64,000 bases of DNA, taken from contig DHHF01000004.1 of NCBI GenBank assembly GCA_002403155.1, positions 1 to 64,000 on the forward strand, given 5' to 3'. Numbering within the stretch: position 1 is the stretch's first letter; each line of letters opens with the position of its first letter. Below, piece by piece: positions 16,608-24,976 of the stretch. Below the pieces are notes generated by a model that was not told where the DNA came from, made no database searches, and worked only from the letters and a program-made list of their open reading frames with translations. Made by a program: the position numbers and the translations under genes. This DNA is from Sulfurovum sp. UBA4779 (GTDB lineage Bacteria; Campylobacterota; Campylobacteria; Campylobacterales; Sulfurovaceae).

Positions 16608-16633
16608 TACACTATTATAATCATAATAGTGTA
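16608..16633. repeat. Perfect 11-bp inverted repeat upstream of the recombinase gene
   Basis: Arms TACACTATTAT (16608-16618) and ATAATAGTGTA (16623-16633) are exact reverse complements around AATC. Read with a 6-base centre the arms are 10 bases, which resembles a tyrosine-recombinase core site of the dif type. It may also be an operator for the recombinase gene. It lies between the recombinase and the convergent-side end of the CDF gene. Confidence 0.6.
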
Positions 16634-16741
16634 GTGCTAAAAAGCATTTTTTACTATAAAACAGGAGTTAAGTACATTAAAAAATTAAAGAGTAGGGGGA
16701 TTAAAATGGAATATTCCGTTCTATCCCTAACCTGCAAAGAA

Positions 16742-17680
16742 CTAAGAACATTTTTGATTTACTTCAATGGAGATATGCACCAACTCCTCATGGATAGAAA
16801 GCTCATTTTTTATCTGATTGATATTGACGACATTTTTGCAACTTAACGTGAGGATGCAGCCGTATTTGCCTTTACCGACTCTCCATATATGTAAATCTTC
16901 TATAACGACTTTTGCTTCCAAAGAGTTGATCACATCAATCACCTTCCCAACTATCGGTTCATCCATTGTCGCATCAAGCAAGATTTTTCCTGATTGTTTT
17001 ATAAGTCGCACAGCCCAAATAAAAACCAAGATCGACCCGACAATGCCCATCATCGGATCAAGCCAGGAAGCGCCCCATAACATTCCGCCCGTAAGTGCGA
17101 CGATAGCCAAAACAGAGGTGAGGGCATCGGTCAGTACATGGATGTATGCTGCTTTGAGATTTATATCATGGTTATGCTCATGATCGCGGCCATGATGATG
17201 TTCATCTTCATGATGGTGATGATGGTCATCTTTTAGAAGCCAGGCGCAAATAAGATTTACAATAAGCCCAACAATAGCGATAATAATTGCTTCTTTATAA
17301 GAGATATCTACAGGGTTGAATATTCTTTCAATGGAGTGCAAAGCCATAAAAAATGCAACGACTAAAAGCAAAATTGCGCTGGTATAACCGCCCAAAACCT
17401 CTATCTTATAGGTGCCGAAATTGAACCTAAAATCATTGGCATATTTGTTTGCCATCACATAAGCCATATATGCCATGCCAAGCGCTAACACATGCGAACT
17501 CATATGCCAACCGTCTGCTAAAAGGGCCATAGAGTTATAATAATATCCGCCGATTATCTCTGCGACCATCGTTATCAATGTTAAAATTGTTGCATAAAGT
17601 GTATTTTTTTGGGCAATCGGATTTGACGTATCAAAGTGATGTTGATGCCCAATTTCTTTGATTGTATTTACCGTATTCAT
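16742..17680 (-). CDS. CDF metal exporter, DmeF-like
   Basis: The 312-residue inner-membrane protein is a cation diffusion facilitator with six transmembrane segments, a histidine-rich cytoplasmic loop (near residues 151-171, many HH pairs) and a C-terminal cytoplasmic domain. The phrases ALLADGWHMSSHVLALGMA and FRFNFGTYKIEVLGGYTSA, and HVLTDALTSVLAI near the fifth segment, resemble the DmeF branch that exports cobalt, nickel or iron rather than the zinc branch. The two HxxxD metal sites are intact. It is followed on the same strand by an MFS gene 14 bases upstream, and an RcnR-like sensor lies divergently. This supports nickel/cobalt control. Confidence 0.85.
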   Translation of the reverse strand: MNTVNTIKEIGHQHHFDTSNPIAQKNTLYATILTLITMVAEIIGGYYYNSMALLADGWHMSSHVLALGMAYMAYVMANKYANDFRFNFGTYKIEVLGGYTSAILLLVVAFFMALHSIERIFNPVDISYKEAIIIAIVGLIVNLICAWLLKDDHHHHHEDEHHHGRDHEHNHDINLKAAYIHVLTDALTSVLAIVALTGGMLWGASWLDPMMGIVGSILVFIWAVRLIKQSGKILLDATMDEPIVGKVIDVINSLEAKVVIEDLHIWRVGKGKYGCILTLSCKNVVNINQIKNELSIHEELVHISIEVNQKCS

Positions 17681-17694
17681 TTTTAAATTCCTAC

Positions 17695-18873
17695 TTATTT
17701 TGTTAGATTATTTTTCATTTTAATATTTATATAAACCATAATCAAAGAGGCCAAAGCAAAAACTCCTCCTGCATAAAATGTCATATAGGACCCGAATTCT
17801 TGCCATACCACACCGGCTATAATGCTCGCTATGAGCATTGAAATTCCGCTTACAAAGTTGAATATTCCAAATGCAGTTCCATTATATTCTTTTGGAGAAT
17901 AATCAGCGATGAGGGTTGCCAATACCCCTTGAGTGAAACCCATATGAATTCCCCAGATTGCAGTTCCGATTAAAACTGCAATATATGATTTTGCATTTGC
18001 TAAAGTAAAATCTGCAAGTATCAAAATTATCAAACCGACGATTAACATATATTCTCTTTTTACTTTATCGGATAATTTTCCTATCGGATATGCAAAAATA
18101 GTGTAGGTAAGTGCCATAACCACCATTACAAGAGGAACCCATGCTGCTTCAAATCCGACTTCACTGGCTTTCAATACTAAAAAAGCTTCACTAAACCGGG
18201 CTAGCATAAACATTGCCCCGAGGATGACTACAAACCAAAATTGTTTTGAAAAGTTTTTAATGATATTAAAATTGATAGGTATTTTAAAATCATGCTCTTT
18301 TTCTTCTTTTTTGGGCTCTTTTACTTTAAATACAATGATGAGCATAGCCGCTATTGCCGGAATTGCTGCAAACCAAAGCACTAAACGCACATTATTGCTA
18401 AATACAAGCATTAGCAAAATCGCTGCAATAGGGCCTAAGATAGCACCCATAGTATCCATAGACTGTCGGAGTCCGAAACATGCGCCTCGAATCTCTTTTG
18501 GTGCCACATCGGCTACCAATGCATCTCTTGGCGCCCCTCTAATGCCTTTTCCTATACGGTCCGTAAATCTTGCAAAAAATACAGTTTCGACGTTTTGCGC
18601 CAAAGGAAAAAGCGGTTTAGTGAGTGATGCAAGCCCATAACCCAGCAAAAGAAGAACTTTTCTTTTACCGATATAATCGCTTATTGCTCCGGAAAAAATT
18701 TTAACGATATGTGCCGTGGCTTCTGCTATACCCTCTATAATGCCTACTCCAACCATACTCACCCCAAGCGAACCAACCAGAAATATCGGCAAAAGGCTAT
18801 GCACAAGCTCGGAAGAAAAATCCATAAAGAGGCTTACAAAACCAAGTGCCCAGACTGTTTTTGGTATCTTCAT
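17695..18873 (-). CDS. Major facilitator superfamily transporter, probable metal-linked efflux
   Basis: The 392-residue protein has 12 predicted transmembrane segments. The RIGKGIRGAPRDALVAD stretch near 110-126 and the MDFSSELVHSLLPIFLV N-terminus mark a distinct MFS subgroup often found with metal-resistance genes. Substrate is not known. It is the first gene of a minus-strand pair with the DmeF-like exporter and is divergent from the RcnR-like regulator, with a candidate operator between, so nickel or cobalt export is a reasonable inference. Confidence 0.8.
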   Translation of the reverse strand: MKIPKTVWALGFVSLFMDFSSELVHSLLPIFLVGSLGVSMVGVGIIEGIAEATAHIVKIFSGAISDYIGKRKVLLLLGYGLASLTKPLFPLAQNVETVFFARFTDRIGKGIRGAPRDALVADVAPKEIRGACFGLRQSMDTMGAILGPIAAILLMLVFSNNVRLVLWFAAIPAIAAMLIIVFKVKEPKKEEKEHDFKIPINFNIIKNFSKQFWFVVILGAMFMLARFSEAFLVLKASEVGFEAAWVPLVMVVMALTYTIFAYPIGKLSDKVKREYMLIVGLIILILADFTLANAKSYIAVLIGTAIWGIHMGFTQGVLATLIADYSPKEYNGTAFGIFNFVSGISMLIASIIAGVVWQEFGSYMTFYAGGVFALASLIMVYINIKMKNNLTK

Positions 18874-18915
18874 GGTTTAACTCCGCTATTTAACATATTT
18901 TAAAAGAATTTTAGA

Positions 18916-18932
18916 TACTATACTCCAGTATA
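18916..18932. promoter_or_regulatory. Candidate operator for the RcnR-like regulator
   Basis: The half-sites TACT (18916-18919) and AGTA (18927-18930) are separated by 7 bases, the same spacing as in E. coli RcnR sites (TACT-G6-N-AGTA), although the G/C tract is reduced to CC. A tight palindrome TATACT-CC-AGTATA overlaps it at 18919-18932. It lies in the 83-base gap between the MFS gene and the regulator and probably controls both directions. Confidence 0.55.
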
Positions 18933-18956
18933 ACTAAAAAAATGCTGAGGGGTTTC

Positions 18957-19229
18957 ATGTCACATATGATAGCCAACAAAGAAAAACTTCTTTTGAGGAT
19001 AAAAAAAATAAAAGGGCAGTTAAACGGTATAGAAAAAGCGTTGGGACAAGAAAAAGATTGTTTTAAAATCCTGCAGCAGATCAGCGCCTCAAGAGGTGCG
19101 ATACAATCACTGATGAGCGAAGTGCTGGACGGACACATCAAAGAGCATTTGGGAAGCCATGTGAGCGACGAACAAAGAGAAACAGAGATTGCAAATCTGG
19201 CATTACTGTTAAAAACATATCTAAGATAG
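18957..19229 (+). CDS. RcnR/DmeR-type nickel-cobalt sensing repressor
   Basis: The 90-residue protein is an all-helical CsoR/RcnR/FrmR family repressor. Starting at ATG 18957 (AGGGG lies 6-8 bases upstream) it carries His3, Cys35, His60 and His64, exactly the four positions that ligate nickel or cobalt in E. coli RcnR. It should repress in the absence of metal and release DNA on Ni/Co binding. The gene is divergent from the MFS-DmeF exporter pair and followed by mntP 11 bases later. An in-frame ATG 5 codons upstream is disfavoured because it would shift His3. Confidence 0.9.
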   Translation: MSHMIANKEKLLLRIKKIKGQLNGIEKALGQEKDCFKILQQISASRGAIQSLMSEVLDGHIKEHLGSHVSDEQRETEIANLALLLKTYLR

Positions 19230-19240
19230 GAGGCAGATAA

Positions 19241-19795
19241 ATGTTTGAAGTTTTATTGTTGGCATTTGCATTATCCATGGATGCTTTTGCAGTTTCAATC
19301 GGCCTTGGTGTCAAATCGGCAAGGTTTGATAAAAAACTTGCTTTTAAAGCCGCGCTGTTTTTTGGATTTTTTCAAGCTTTAATGCCTTTGTTTGGATATT
19401 TGGCAAGCGTTGGATTGGGAACTCTTATAGAATCGATAGACCATTGGGTTGCTTTTGTACTTTTAAGTGCAATCGGAGGCAAAATGCTTTATGAGGGATT
19501 TGGCGAAGGAACTGAAGATGAAATTGCGGTAATCACAAATAAAGTGCTTCTCATTTTAGCTGTTGCCACAAGCATTGATGCTATGGCGGCCGGCTTTACG
19601 CTGAATTTGCTCGATCTAACTCCTTTTGTTTCCATGGCCATTATCGGGATCATAACCTTTGCTTTTGGTTTTTTGGGGGTATATATGGGAACAAAAGGCG
19701 GCGCTTTTCTTGAAGATAAGGCGGAAAAAATAGGCGGGATGATTCTAATCGGAATCGGCATAAAGATAGTAATAGAACATATCTTTTATTCGTGA
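19241..19795 (+). CDS. mntP: Putative manganese efflux pump MntP
   Basis: The 184-residue protein with six transmembrane segments matches MntP (YebN). The acidic signatures ALSMDAFAVSIGLGVK in the first segment and AVATSIDAMAAGFTLN in the fourth carry the two conserved aspartates needed for manganese export. It follows the RcnR-like gene by 11 bases with an AGGAGG-like ribosome site and is probably co-transcribed, so it may respond to the same metal sensor. No mntP-type yybP-ykoY riboswitch was seen. Confidence 0.92.
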   Translation: MFEVLLLAFALSMDAFAVSIGLGVKSARFDKKLAFKAALFFGFFQALMPLFGYLASVGLGTLIESIDHWVAFVLLSAIGGKMLYEGFGEGTEDEIAVITNKVLLILAVATSIDAMAAGFTLNLLDLTPFVSMAIIGIITFAFGFLGVYMGTKGGAFLEDKAEKIGGMILIGIGIKIVIEHIFYS

Positions 19796-19805
19796 AGTTC
19801 TTTGA

Positions 19806-19822
19806 CTCCGCTTTTTGCGGAG
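19806..19822. repeat. Short hairpin between mntP and the nos operon end
   Basis: CTCCGC and GCGGAG pair perfectly around a TTTTT loop in the 49-base gap between the convergent mntP and nosL genes. No T-run follows on either strand, so it is only a weak candidate terminator. Confidence 0.35.
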
Positions 19823-19844
19823 ACAGGAAAAGAAATAGAGACAA

Positions 19845-20306
19845 CTACATATTTAGATAGTCAATTAAACCTTTTGTCACTTCTTTAAAGTTTAAAATTC
19901 TTTTTCCGTTGTGTTCTTTCATATATTTTTTCGCATCCTCTTCGCTTGAAAACGCAGGAAGATCATCCCCCGCAGGCGAAATGTTGCTGCTGCCAAACAC
20001 AAAATATGCTTTGGTGGCATCAATGGCTTCAAGCGTATTATAATCCGTTACTAAAATTTCTGCAATGTCCAGGTTGTCTTTGAGCTCATATTCCTCAAAC
20101 CTTGATGGATCAAAATAAAAATCAAACATACTTTTTGGACTGCAAAAGAGCGCAACTTTGCCATTTTTCATGGTAATTTTAGAAACCCACGTCGGAGCCT
20201 TATACACTTTTAGCTTTCTTATAAGACAAATATCGTCTTTGGTTGTTTTAATAGGTTCAGCTGATATCAATACAAAAAACGACATCAAAACAAGTAAAAT
20301 TTTCAT
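19845..20306 (-). CDS. nosL: NosL-family protein, degenerate copper motif (last gene of the nosZ operon)
   Basis: The 153-residue protein has a Sec signal peptide (1-16) and a NosL fold, with FDFYFDPSRF, the ILVTDYNTLEAIDATKAYFV stretch and the C-terminal EDAKKYMKEHNGKRILNF. NosL delivers copper to NosZ. The usual CxxCGM copper motif is reduced to one cysteine (Cys27 in DICLIRKL) and the second cysteine region keeps Cys55 (LFCSPKSM). It may therefore bind copper differently or have a partner role. It sits 9 bases after nosY at the end of the operon. Confidence 0.82.
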   Translation of the reverse strand: MKILLVLMSFFVLISAEPIKTTKDDICLIRKLKVYKAPTWVSKITMKNGKVALFCSPKSMFDFYFDPSRFEEYELKDNLDIAEILVTDYNTLEAIDATKAYFVFGSSNISPAGDDLPAFSSEEDAKKYMKEHNGKRILNFKEVTKGLIDYLNM

Positions 20307-20315
20307 CTTTTCTCC

Positions 20316-21143
20316 TTACACTAAGTCTTTTTTTCTAAAAATATTATAACCGATAAAGGCAAACAAAAGACCCAATACTGTTGGATAAAGGATAGAAAAC
20401 AGTACAAATTTTAACTGGCTCATCATATCCAGTATATAAAATGCAACCGGGCCCATCACCGTCAATTCAGGATCAAAAAGTGAGATAGCTGCTACTCTGA
20501 ATACTTCCATAGGGTTGATCAAAGCAATAGCGATAATCACTCCGTCATTGATCCTATTTTGCATCATTAACGAAATTAGAGCAATGTCTAGAAATGACAA
20601 AAGAAAAATCCAAACAAAAAAAGCTACTCCCAGCCCCATTTCTGATGAACGAACGATAGAGGAAACCAAAAAAGCGATTCCCAAAAATGAAGAAGTCAAG
20701 GCAAACAAGAGGCCGGCATAAAGCAAGAAGAGAGACCATGGCACTTCTGCTCCTTTCATTGCACCAAAAATAACCGCGATTACCATCGCCAAAAATACAG
20801 GCAAAAATACCGTCACAAAACGTCCGATAATTTTTCCCCAATAATATTGCGAGAGTGAGATCGGAAATGAAAGCATATATTCAAGCGTGTGATTGTCCCT
20901 GTCGCCTGAAATTGATCTTACCGTTGTGATCAGGATAAAAATAGGCAAAATCACAATAGTAATTTGAATATACATCAAAAGGAGCCGGCTTAATCCGCTA
21001 AATCCCATCACTTGAGATTCTGTAATTCCGGCGATAAAAAACAAAGCGATCAATCCGCCAAAAACAAGCGAATAGATCAAAAACCATTTGGCACGCAACG
21101 ATTCTTTAAGATCAAGATAGGCAATTAATAGTAAATTTTTCAT
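20316..21143 (-). CDS. nosY: ABC transporter permease NosY
   Basis: The 275-residue membrane protein has six predicted transmembrane segments and resembles ABC-2 type permeases. The phrase ITTVRSISGDRDNHTLEYMLSFPIS is typical of NosY. With NosF and NosD it forms the complex needed to build the copper-sulfide CuZ site of nitrous oxide reductase, thought to involve sulfur or copper supply to the periplasm. The start overlaps the preceding nosL by 4 bases (ATGA), so expression is coupled. Confidence 0.9.
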   Translation of the reverse strand: MKNLLLIAYLDLKESLRAKWFLIYSLVFGGLIALFFIAGITESQVMGFSGLSRLLLMYIQITIVILPIFILITTVRSISGDRDNHTLEYMLSFPISLSQYYWGKIIGRFVTVFLPVFLAMVIAVIFGAMKGAEVPWSLFLLYAGLLFALTSSFLGIAFLVSSIVRSSEMGLGVAFFVWIFLLSFLDIALISLMMQNRINDGVIIAIALINPMEVFRVAAISLFDPELTVMGPVAFYILDMMSQLKFVLFSILYPTVLGLLFAFIGYNIFRKKDLV

Positions 21144-21622
21144 TTTGTATAACTCTTTACATTTTTATTTTTTTCGATAAAAAAAACTTTTTCACGCATT
21201 TGCTCAAAGTTTAGCACCTCTTCTCCTTTCGGAATGGATGCATTGGCTTCATGTGCCCCAAATCCATAAGCCATAGGCGTTACTGTAACAGTGTTGTAAA
21301 ATGCTTTCCTTGCATCAATCCATTTTCCTGTTTCACAGTCGGTTACCCATATCTTTGCTTTGTCTTTCCATTCGATTTTGCCCTCTTCAAACCACAAAAC
21401 TGCACACCCTATATCATCAAATTTATAGTTTCTCCCGGTTTCCGGATTGACGACTTGTGCAGCATTTTTTCTGTCACTAATCACCATCACACATCTTACG
21501 CACATGTCCCTATCCCAATGGATTTCTTCTAATGCATTGGGATCTTTCTCTTTGCATCCTGTAAAAAACAGAAGCGCAGCCAAAGACATAGTCAGCAAAA
21601 AGAGTATTTTAAATTTTTTCAT
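21140..21622 (-). CDS. nosL: NosL copper-chaperone lipoprotein
   Basis: The 160-residue protein is a NosL lipoprotein, with a signal peptide ending in a lipobox at FFTGC, an intact CxxCxM-type copper site (DMCVRCVMVISD) and the conserved DDIGCAVLWFEE, KIWVTDCETGKWIDARKAFY and MAYGFGAH phrases. NosL binds Cu(I) and delivers it to NosZ. ATG 21622 is chosen over an in-frame TTG 6 codons upstream because the signal peptide starts there. It overlaps the nosF end by 14 bases and nosY starts inside its stop. Confidence 0.92.
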   Translation of the reverse strand: MKKFKILFLLTMSLAALLFFTGCKEKDPNALEEIHWDRDMCVRCVMVISDRKNAAQVVNPETGRNYKFDDIGCAVLWFEEGKIEWKDKAKIWVTDCETGKWIDARKAFYNTVTVTPMAYGFGAHEANASIPKGEEVLNFEQMREKVFFIEKNKNVKSYTK

Positions 21623-22247
21623 CTGAAACAATTTCCCCAAGATCCATATAAATTTGGCGATTTACCAAACTTTCAACTTCGTCAAGCCTGTGGGTTACAA
21701 AAAGCATGACTTTTTCTGTTCTGATTTCTTTTAAAAGGCGGTAAAAATTATCTCTGGCTTTAGGATCCAGATTGGCAGTCGGCTCATCAAATATCATAAT
21801 ATCACTTTTTTTCGCCAAGCTTATTGCAATTAATAACTTCTGTTTCATACCTCCGCTTAGTTTAAAAAAGGACTTATTCATGTTTCCTTGTAAATCCAAT
21901 TCCATTTCTTTGGCGTAATAAAAGATGTCTTCTCTTTTTGTATCGGAACTTTTTTCTATATAGCTAAGCAAATCATCTAAGTTAAGCGAAATCGGAGGCG
22001 GAAGCTGCGGAACGAAACTGATGTTTTTCAACACGTCAATCCTGTTGTTAATCGGGTCAAGCCCATTGATCAGAACTTGCCCGTCATTTGGATGATAGTA
22101 TCCCAACATCAATCTGATCAATGTTGTTTTTCCTGCACCATTTGCTCCCATGAGAGCAATATGGTCGTTTTTGTTAAAATTGACACTTACGTTATTAAGC
22201 GATACGGCTTTCCCAAATTTTTTAGTTAAATTTTTTATCTCAATCAT
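21609..22247 (-). CDS. nosF: ABC transporter ATPase NosF
   Basis: The 212-residue protein is an ABC ATPase with Walker A GANGAGKTT at about residues 34-42, signature LSGGMKQK near 128, Walker B IMIFDEPTANLDP and the switch histidine in FVTHRLDE. It powers the NosDFY complex for CuZ assembly. Its length is shorter than the roughly 300 residues of proteobacterial NosF, because it lacks the C-terminal extension, as in other Campylobacterota. It overlaps nosH by 4 bases. Confidence 0.93.
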   Translation of the reverse strand: MIEIKNLTKKFGKAVSLNNVSVNFNKNDHIALMGANGAGKTTLIRLMLGYYHPNDGQVLINGLDPINNRIDVLKNISFVPQLPPPISLNLDDLLSYIEKSSDTKREDIFYYAKEMELDLQGNMNKSFFKLSGGMKQKLLIAISLAKKSDIMIFDEPTANLDPKARDNFYRLLKEIRTEKVMLFVTHRLDEVESLVNRQIYMDLGEIVSDEKI

Positions 22248-23152
22248 ACTAAAGACTTTAATCTAAAATCAAATTTTAACGCATCGACGTGGCATACATC
22301 CACACATCTTCCGCATAATGTACATTCTGCACCGGTAATATATTCGGTTTTTATACCGTTCTCTTTTCTTTGTTCGTCATATTTTGCTTTTGTAATTTCC
22401 AAAACTTGATTCTCAAAACAAACATCATGGCACACCATACAATGGTCGCAATTGTCGTTCCATTCGATTCTTAAAGCACTCACAGGCCCGATCATTCCGT
22501 AAGTCGTTCCGATTGGACAAAGATATTTGCACCATGCGCGTCTTGAGAAAAATATCTCAATCAGCAATACTGCTATCACCCATGCAAGCGCGACGCTCCA
22601 TCCGTACGCAACCGCCCTACTCATAATGCCCACTACGTTAATCGTCTCAAACACCAAGTATCCGCTTGTGAATGAAAGAGTCAAAAAGATGACCCAAAAA
22701 AGATATCTTACTCTATGATCGAATTCTCTGCTTTTTATAATTTTTTTGCGTACAAGCGTATTATGGATTTTTTCGCCTATTTCACTCAATATTCCATAAG
22801 GGCATACCCATGCGCAGTATGTTCTCCCGCCGATAATAAGATACACAATCAAAATCGTTATCGTACCGATAATCATATTGATGTGCAAATGATGCTCAGC
22901 CAAGAACACTTCAAGCGTTGCAAAAGGATCAATCAAGTGAAATCCTAAAAATCTTGACGCATTCAGTGTCCCCTCAAGCATTTGAATATCAACGGCAAAC
23001 GATAAAAAGAAAACAAGGTGGATAGAAATAACGGCGATCCATCTTTTAGCACGATAACTTAGCTTTTTCTTTTTGGTCTCTCTGTCTATATCAAAAAAAG
23101 TTGACCAAAAAGAGGTTTTAGCAATGGTGGCTCTTTCTTCATATTTATTCAT
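22244..23152 (-). CDS. nosH: NapH-like quinol dehydrogenase subunit NosH
   Basis: The 302-residue protein has four to five transmembrane segments, two membrane-proximal CxxxCP motifs (CAWVCPYGIL and CKYLCPIGTTYG) and two C-terminal [4Fe-4S] motifs (CDHCMVCHDVC and CTLCGRCVDVC). This is the NapH architecture. In Wolinella-type nos loci NosG and NosH are proposed to oxidise menaquinol and pass electrons to NosZ via cytochromes. The start overlaps nothing upstream. The end overlaps nosF by 4 bases. Confidence 0.92.
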   Translation of the reverse strand: MNKYEERATIAKTSFWSTFFDIDRETKKKKLSYRAKRWIAVISIHLVFFLSFAVDIQMLEGTLNASRFLGFHLIDPFATLEVFLAEHHLHINMIIGTITILIVYLIIGGRTYCAWVCPYGILSEIGEKIHNTLVRKKIIKSREFDHRVRYLFWVIFLTLSFTSGYLVFETINVVGIMSRAVAYGWSVALAWVIAVLLIEIFFSRRAWCKYLCPIGTTYGMIGPVSALRIEWNDNCDHCMVCHDVCFENQVLEITKAKYDEQRKENGIKTEYITGAECTLCGRCVDVCHVDALKFDFRLKSLV

Positions 23153-23163
23153 TCGATAGCCTT

Positions 23164-23649
23164 TTATTGATTATTTTTCATCGCTTCGGCACGCGCAGGG
23201 AATTCACCGATTTCATCAGCAAACATTTTAAGATCCTCTTCGCTTAGCCCTAACAATAAGCCTTTCATAACGGTATTTTCTTTTCTTCCGCTTTTAAATT
23301 CTATCAGCATTTCATAGATTTTTTCACTCGTTTGGCCAATCAATTTCGGTCCTACAGTCCCTTCTCCGTTTACACCATGACAGGAAGCACATTTGCTTTT
23401 ATACTCATCACTTACTTTAAAAGCATTGATATTTCCTGCTTTTTCTTTAAGCGACTTTAACTCTTCTTGCTCTATCTCTCTGTCATCTTTTTGTGCGGGA
23501 GCAGCACCGGCAGCCGATGCTTGAGTATCTTGGAATGTTCCTAACCCTTTTGCTGCTTCACCTCCGTGATACGCTCTGCCTTTGCTGGCGACATATGCCA
23601 TACTTGCAAATATTACCACTGTTAAAATCCCGACAATTACATTTTTCAT
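23164..23649 (-). CDS. nosC2: Monoheme cytochrome c NosC2
   Basis: The 161-residue protein has an N-terminal signal or membrane anchor (about 5-24) and a C-terminal cytochrome c domain with CASCH (near residues 86-90) and the axial methionine region KGLLLGLSEEDLKMFADEI. It should relay electrons from the quinol dehydrogenase NosGH towards NosZ in the periplasm. It overlaps nosC1 by 4 bases. Assignment of C1 versus C2 follows the Wolinella gene order. Confidence 0.88.
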   Translation of the reverse strand: MKNVIVGILTVVIFASMAYVASKGRAYHGGEAAKGLGTFQDTQASAAGAAPAQKDDREIEQEELKSLKEKAGNINAFKVSDEYKSKCASCHGVNGEGTVGPKLIGQTSEKIYEMLIEFKSGRKENTVMKGLLLGLSEEDLKMFADEIGEFPARAEAMKNNQ

Positions 23650-24221
23650 TTTTTACCCTCTCTCATTTCTTGAATTTTTTTATTAAATGCAGCAATTTCC
23701 TCTGCGATATTCTTTAATTGCTCGTCACTCATTTGTTTAACCAAATCGGTCATCAGCGGATTATTTTTTGTGCCGTTTTTGTAGTCTATAATTCTTTCAT
23801 AGATAAACTTTCCGTCTTTTGCAAGAAGCGATGGCCCGATAATCCCGTTTCCATAATCATCATGGCATGGCGAACATTTAACGATAAATTCTTTACTGAG
23901 TTTGCTTGTTATTAACTGAATTTCTACTGCCTCATATGGGCTTCTTAAATGGCTATACGCATCTACCGTACTTCTTGGCTCTTCTTCCTCTTTTTGTGCG
24001 GATTTTTTCTCTTTCGTATGATAGTCATAATAATATGCATCGCTTTTGTTTCTGTCGTCCGCTTTTTTCTCTATTTTAATCTCATGAGCATTTTTACTTT
24101 CAACAATCTCTATCTTAGACTCAGGCTGTGCCGTGCTTGAAGCTGTCTTGCTTTCTTCTTTCGGTTTGTCTGAACACCCCAAAAACAAAAACGGAACAGC
24201 TGCTAATATGATTTTTCTCAT
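23646..24221 (-). CDS. nosC1: Monoheme cytochrome c lipoprotein NosC1
   Basis: The 191-residue protein begins with a lipoprotein signal ending in FLGC (lipobox near residue 16), then a long charged linker rich in Lys, Glu and Ser (about 20-90), then a cytochrome c domain with CSPCH. The membrane attachment by lipid with a long linker suits electron transfer from NosGH. It overlaps nosG and nosC2 by 4 bases on each side. Confidence 0.88.
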   Translation of the reverse strand: MRKIILAAVPFLFLGCSDKPKEESKTASSTAQPESKIEIVESKNAHEIKIEKKADDRNKSDAYYYDYHTKEKKSAQKEEEEPRSTVDAYSHLRSPYEAVEIQLITSKLSKEFIVKCSPCHDDYGNGIIGPSLLAKDGKFIYERIIDYKNGTKNNPLMTDLVKQMSDEQLKNIAEEIAAFNKKIQEMREGKK

Positions 24222-24967
24222 GATCTCTTCCCTTTTATGTAATAATCTTCATAGCTGAGCCTAGGCTTTATCACAATAGCGCCTTGATCTGCCGGGCACA
24301 ATTCTGCACATGCGCCACACCCTATACATCCGTCATGAAATTCAGGTTTATTACCGCCGCCTTCATCCGGAATCATGGAAATGGCGCTCAACGGATTAGG
24401 AATCGGGCACATATCGGCACATATCGTACATTGTTTGCCTTCAAATGTATCAAGTTTTGCCAATTTTTCGCGTTCCAACTCAGTAACGTTTCTTTGGCTG
24501 TTGACATACTCATGAATGCGTTGGCTGTGCCCCTTTGGCACCGGCGTATTTGTCATCGCAATACATCTTTCAGGAAATTCCAAAACCGCCACACCCATTT
24601 CGATATCTTCAGGCTTTTCGCATCGATGGTCCAGCGCCCCGCTTGGGCATGCCAAAACACACGGAACGGCGCTGCATGCATAACAACCGCGCTCCCTTGC
24701 ATCGATATAAGGCGTACCTACACCATGCCCTTTCCCGAAATCAGCCAATTTGATCGAATGGTACGGGCAAACTTGCAAGCATTGGCCGCACTTTATGCAC
24801 AATGCCAAAAAATCATCTTCTTTCACTGCACCGGGCGGCCTTAATCTTGTTTCTGCATGCAGCAGATACGGGCTTAGCCCTATCCCGCCGGCCAATGCCA
24901 ATCCAAAAGCTCCCAATGTGGAGTATTTTATAAACTCTCTTCGTTGTGTTTTAACTTTTTTTGCCAT
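24218..24967 (-). CDS. nosG: NapG-like iron-sulfur protein NosG
   Basis: The 249-residue protein carries a Tat-like signal (QRREFIKYSTLGAFGLALAGG) and four [4Fe-4S] clusters of the NapG kind, with cysteine groups in CIKCGQCLQVCP, CYACSAVPCVLACP, CTICADMCPIP and CIGCGACAELCP. It works with NosH as a periplasm-facing menaquinol dehydrogenase feeding NosZ. It starts 9 bases after nosD and is in the unbroken nosB-to-nosL run. Confidence 0.93.
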   Translation of the reverse strand: MAKKVKTQRREFIKYSTLGAFGLALAGGIGLSPYLLHAETRLRPPGAVKEDDFLALCIKCGQCLQVCPYHSIKLADFGKGHGVGTPYIDARERGCYACSAVPCVLACPSGALDHRCEKPEDIEMGVAVLEFPERCIAMTNTPVPKGHSQRIHEYVNSQRNVTELEREKLAKLDTFEGKQCTICADMCPIPNPLSAISMIPDEGGGNKPEFHDGCIGCGACAELCPADQGAIVIKPRLSYEDYYIKGKRS

Positions 24968-24976
24968 ATATGACCC

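Noticed and set aside
16706..16846. 46-residue plus-strand frame with a GGGGGA ribosome-like site
   Set aside because: Most of it is antisense to the C-terminus of the DmeF-like exporter and its predicted protein shows no family, so chance is the simpler explanation.
17155..17225. CAT/ATG-rich repetitive stretch
   Set aside because: It is the coding sequence of the histidine-rich loop of the metal exporter, not a separate repeat element.
19806..19822. Hairpin as a terminator for mntP or the nos operon
   Set aside because: Stem of only 6 bases and no T-run on either strand, so it is listed only as a repeat.
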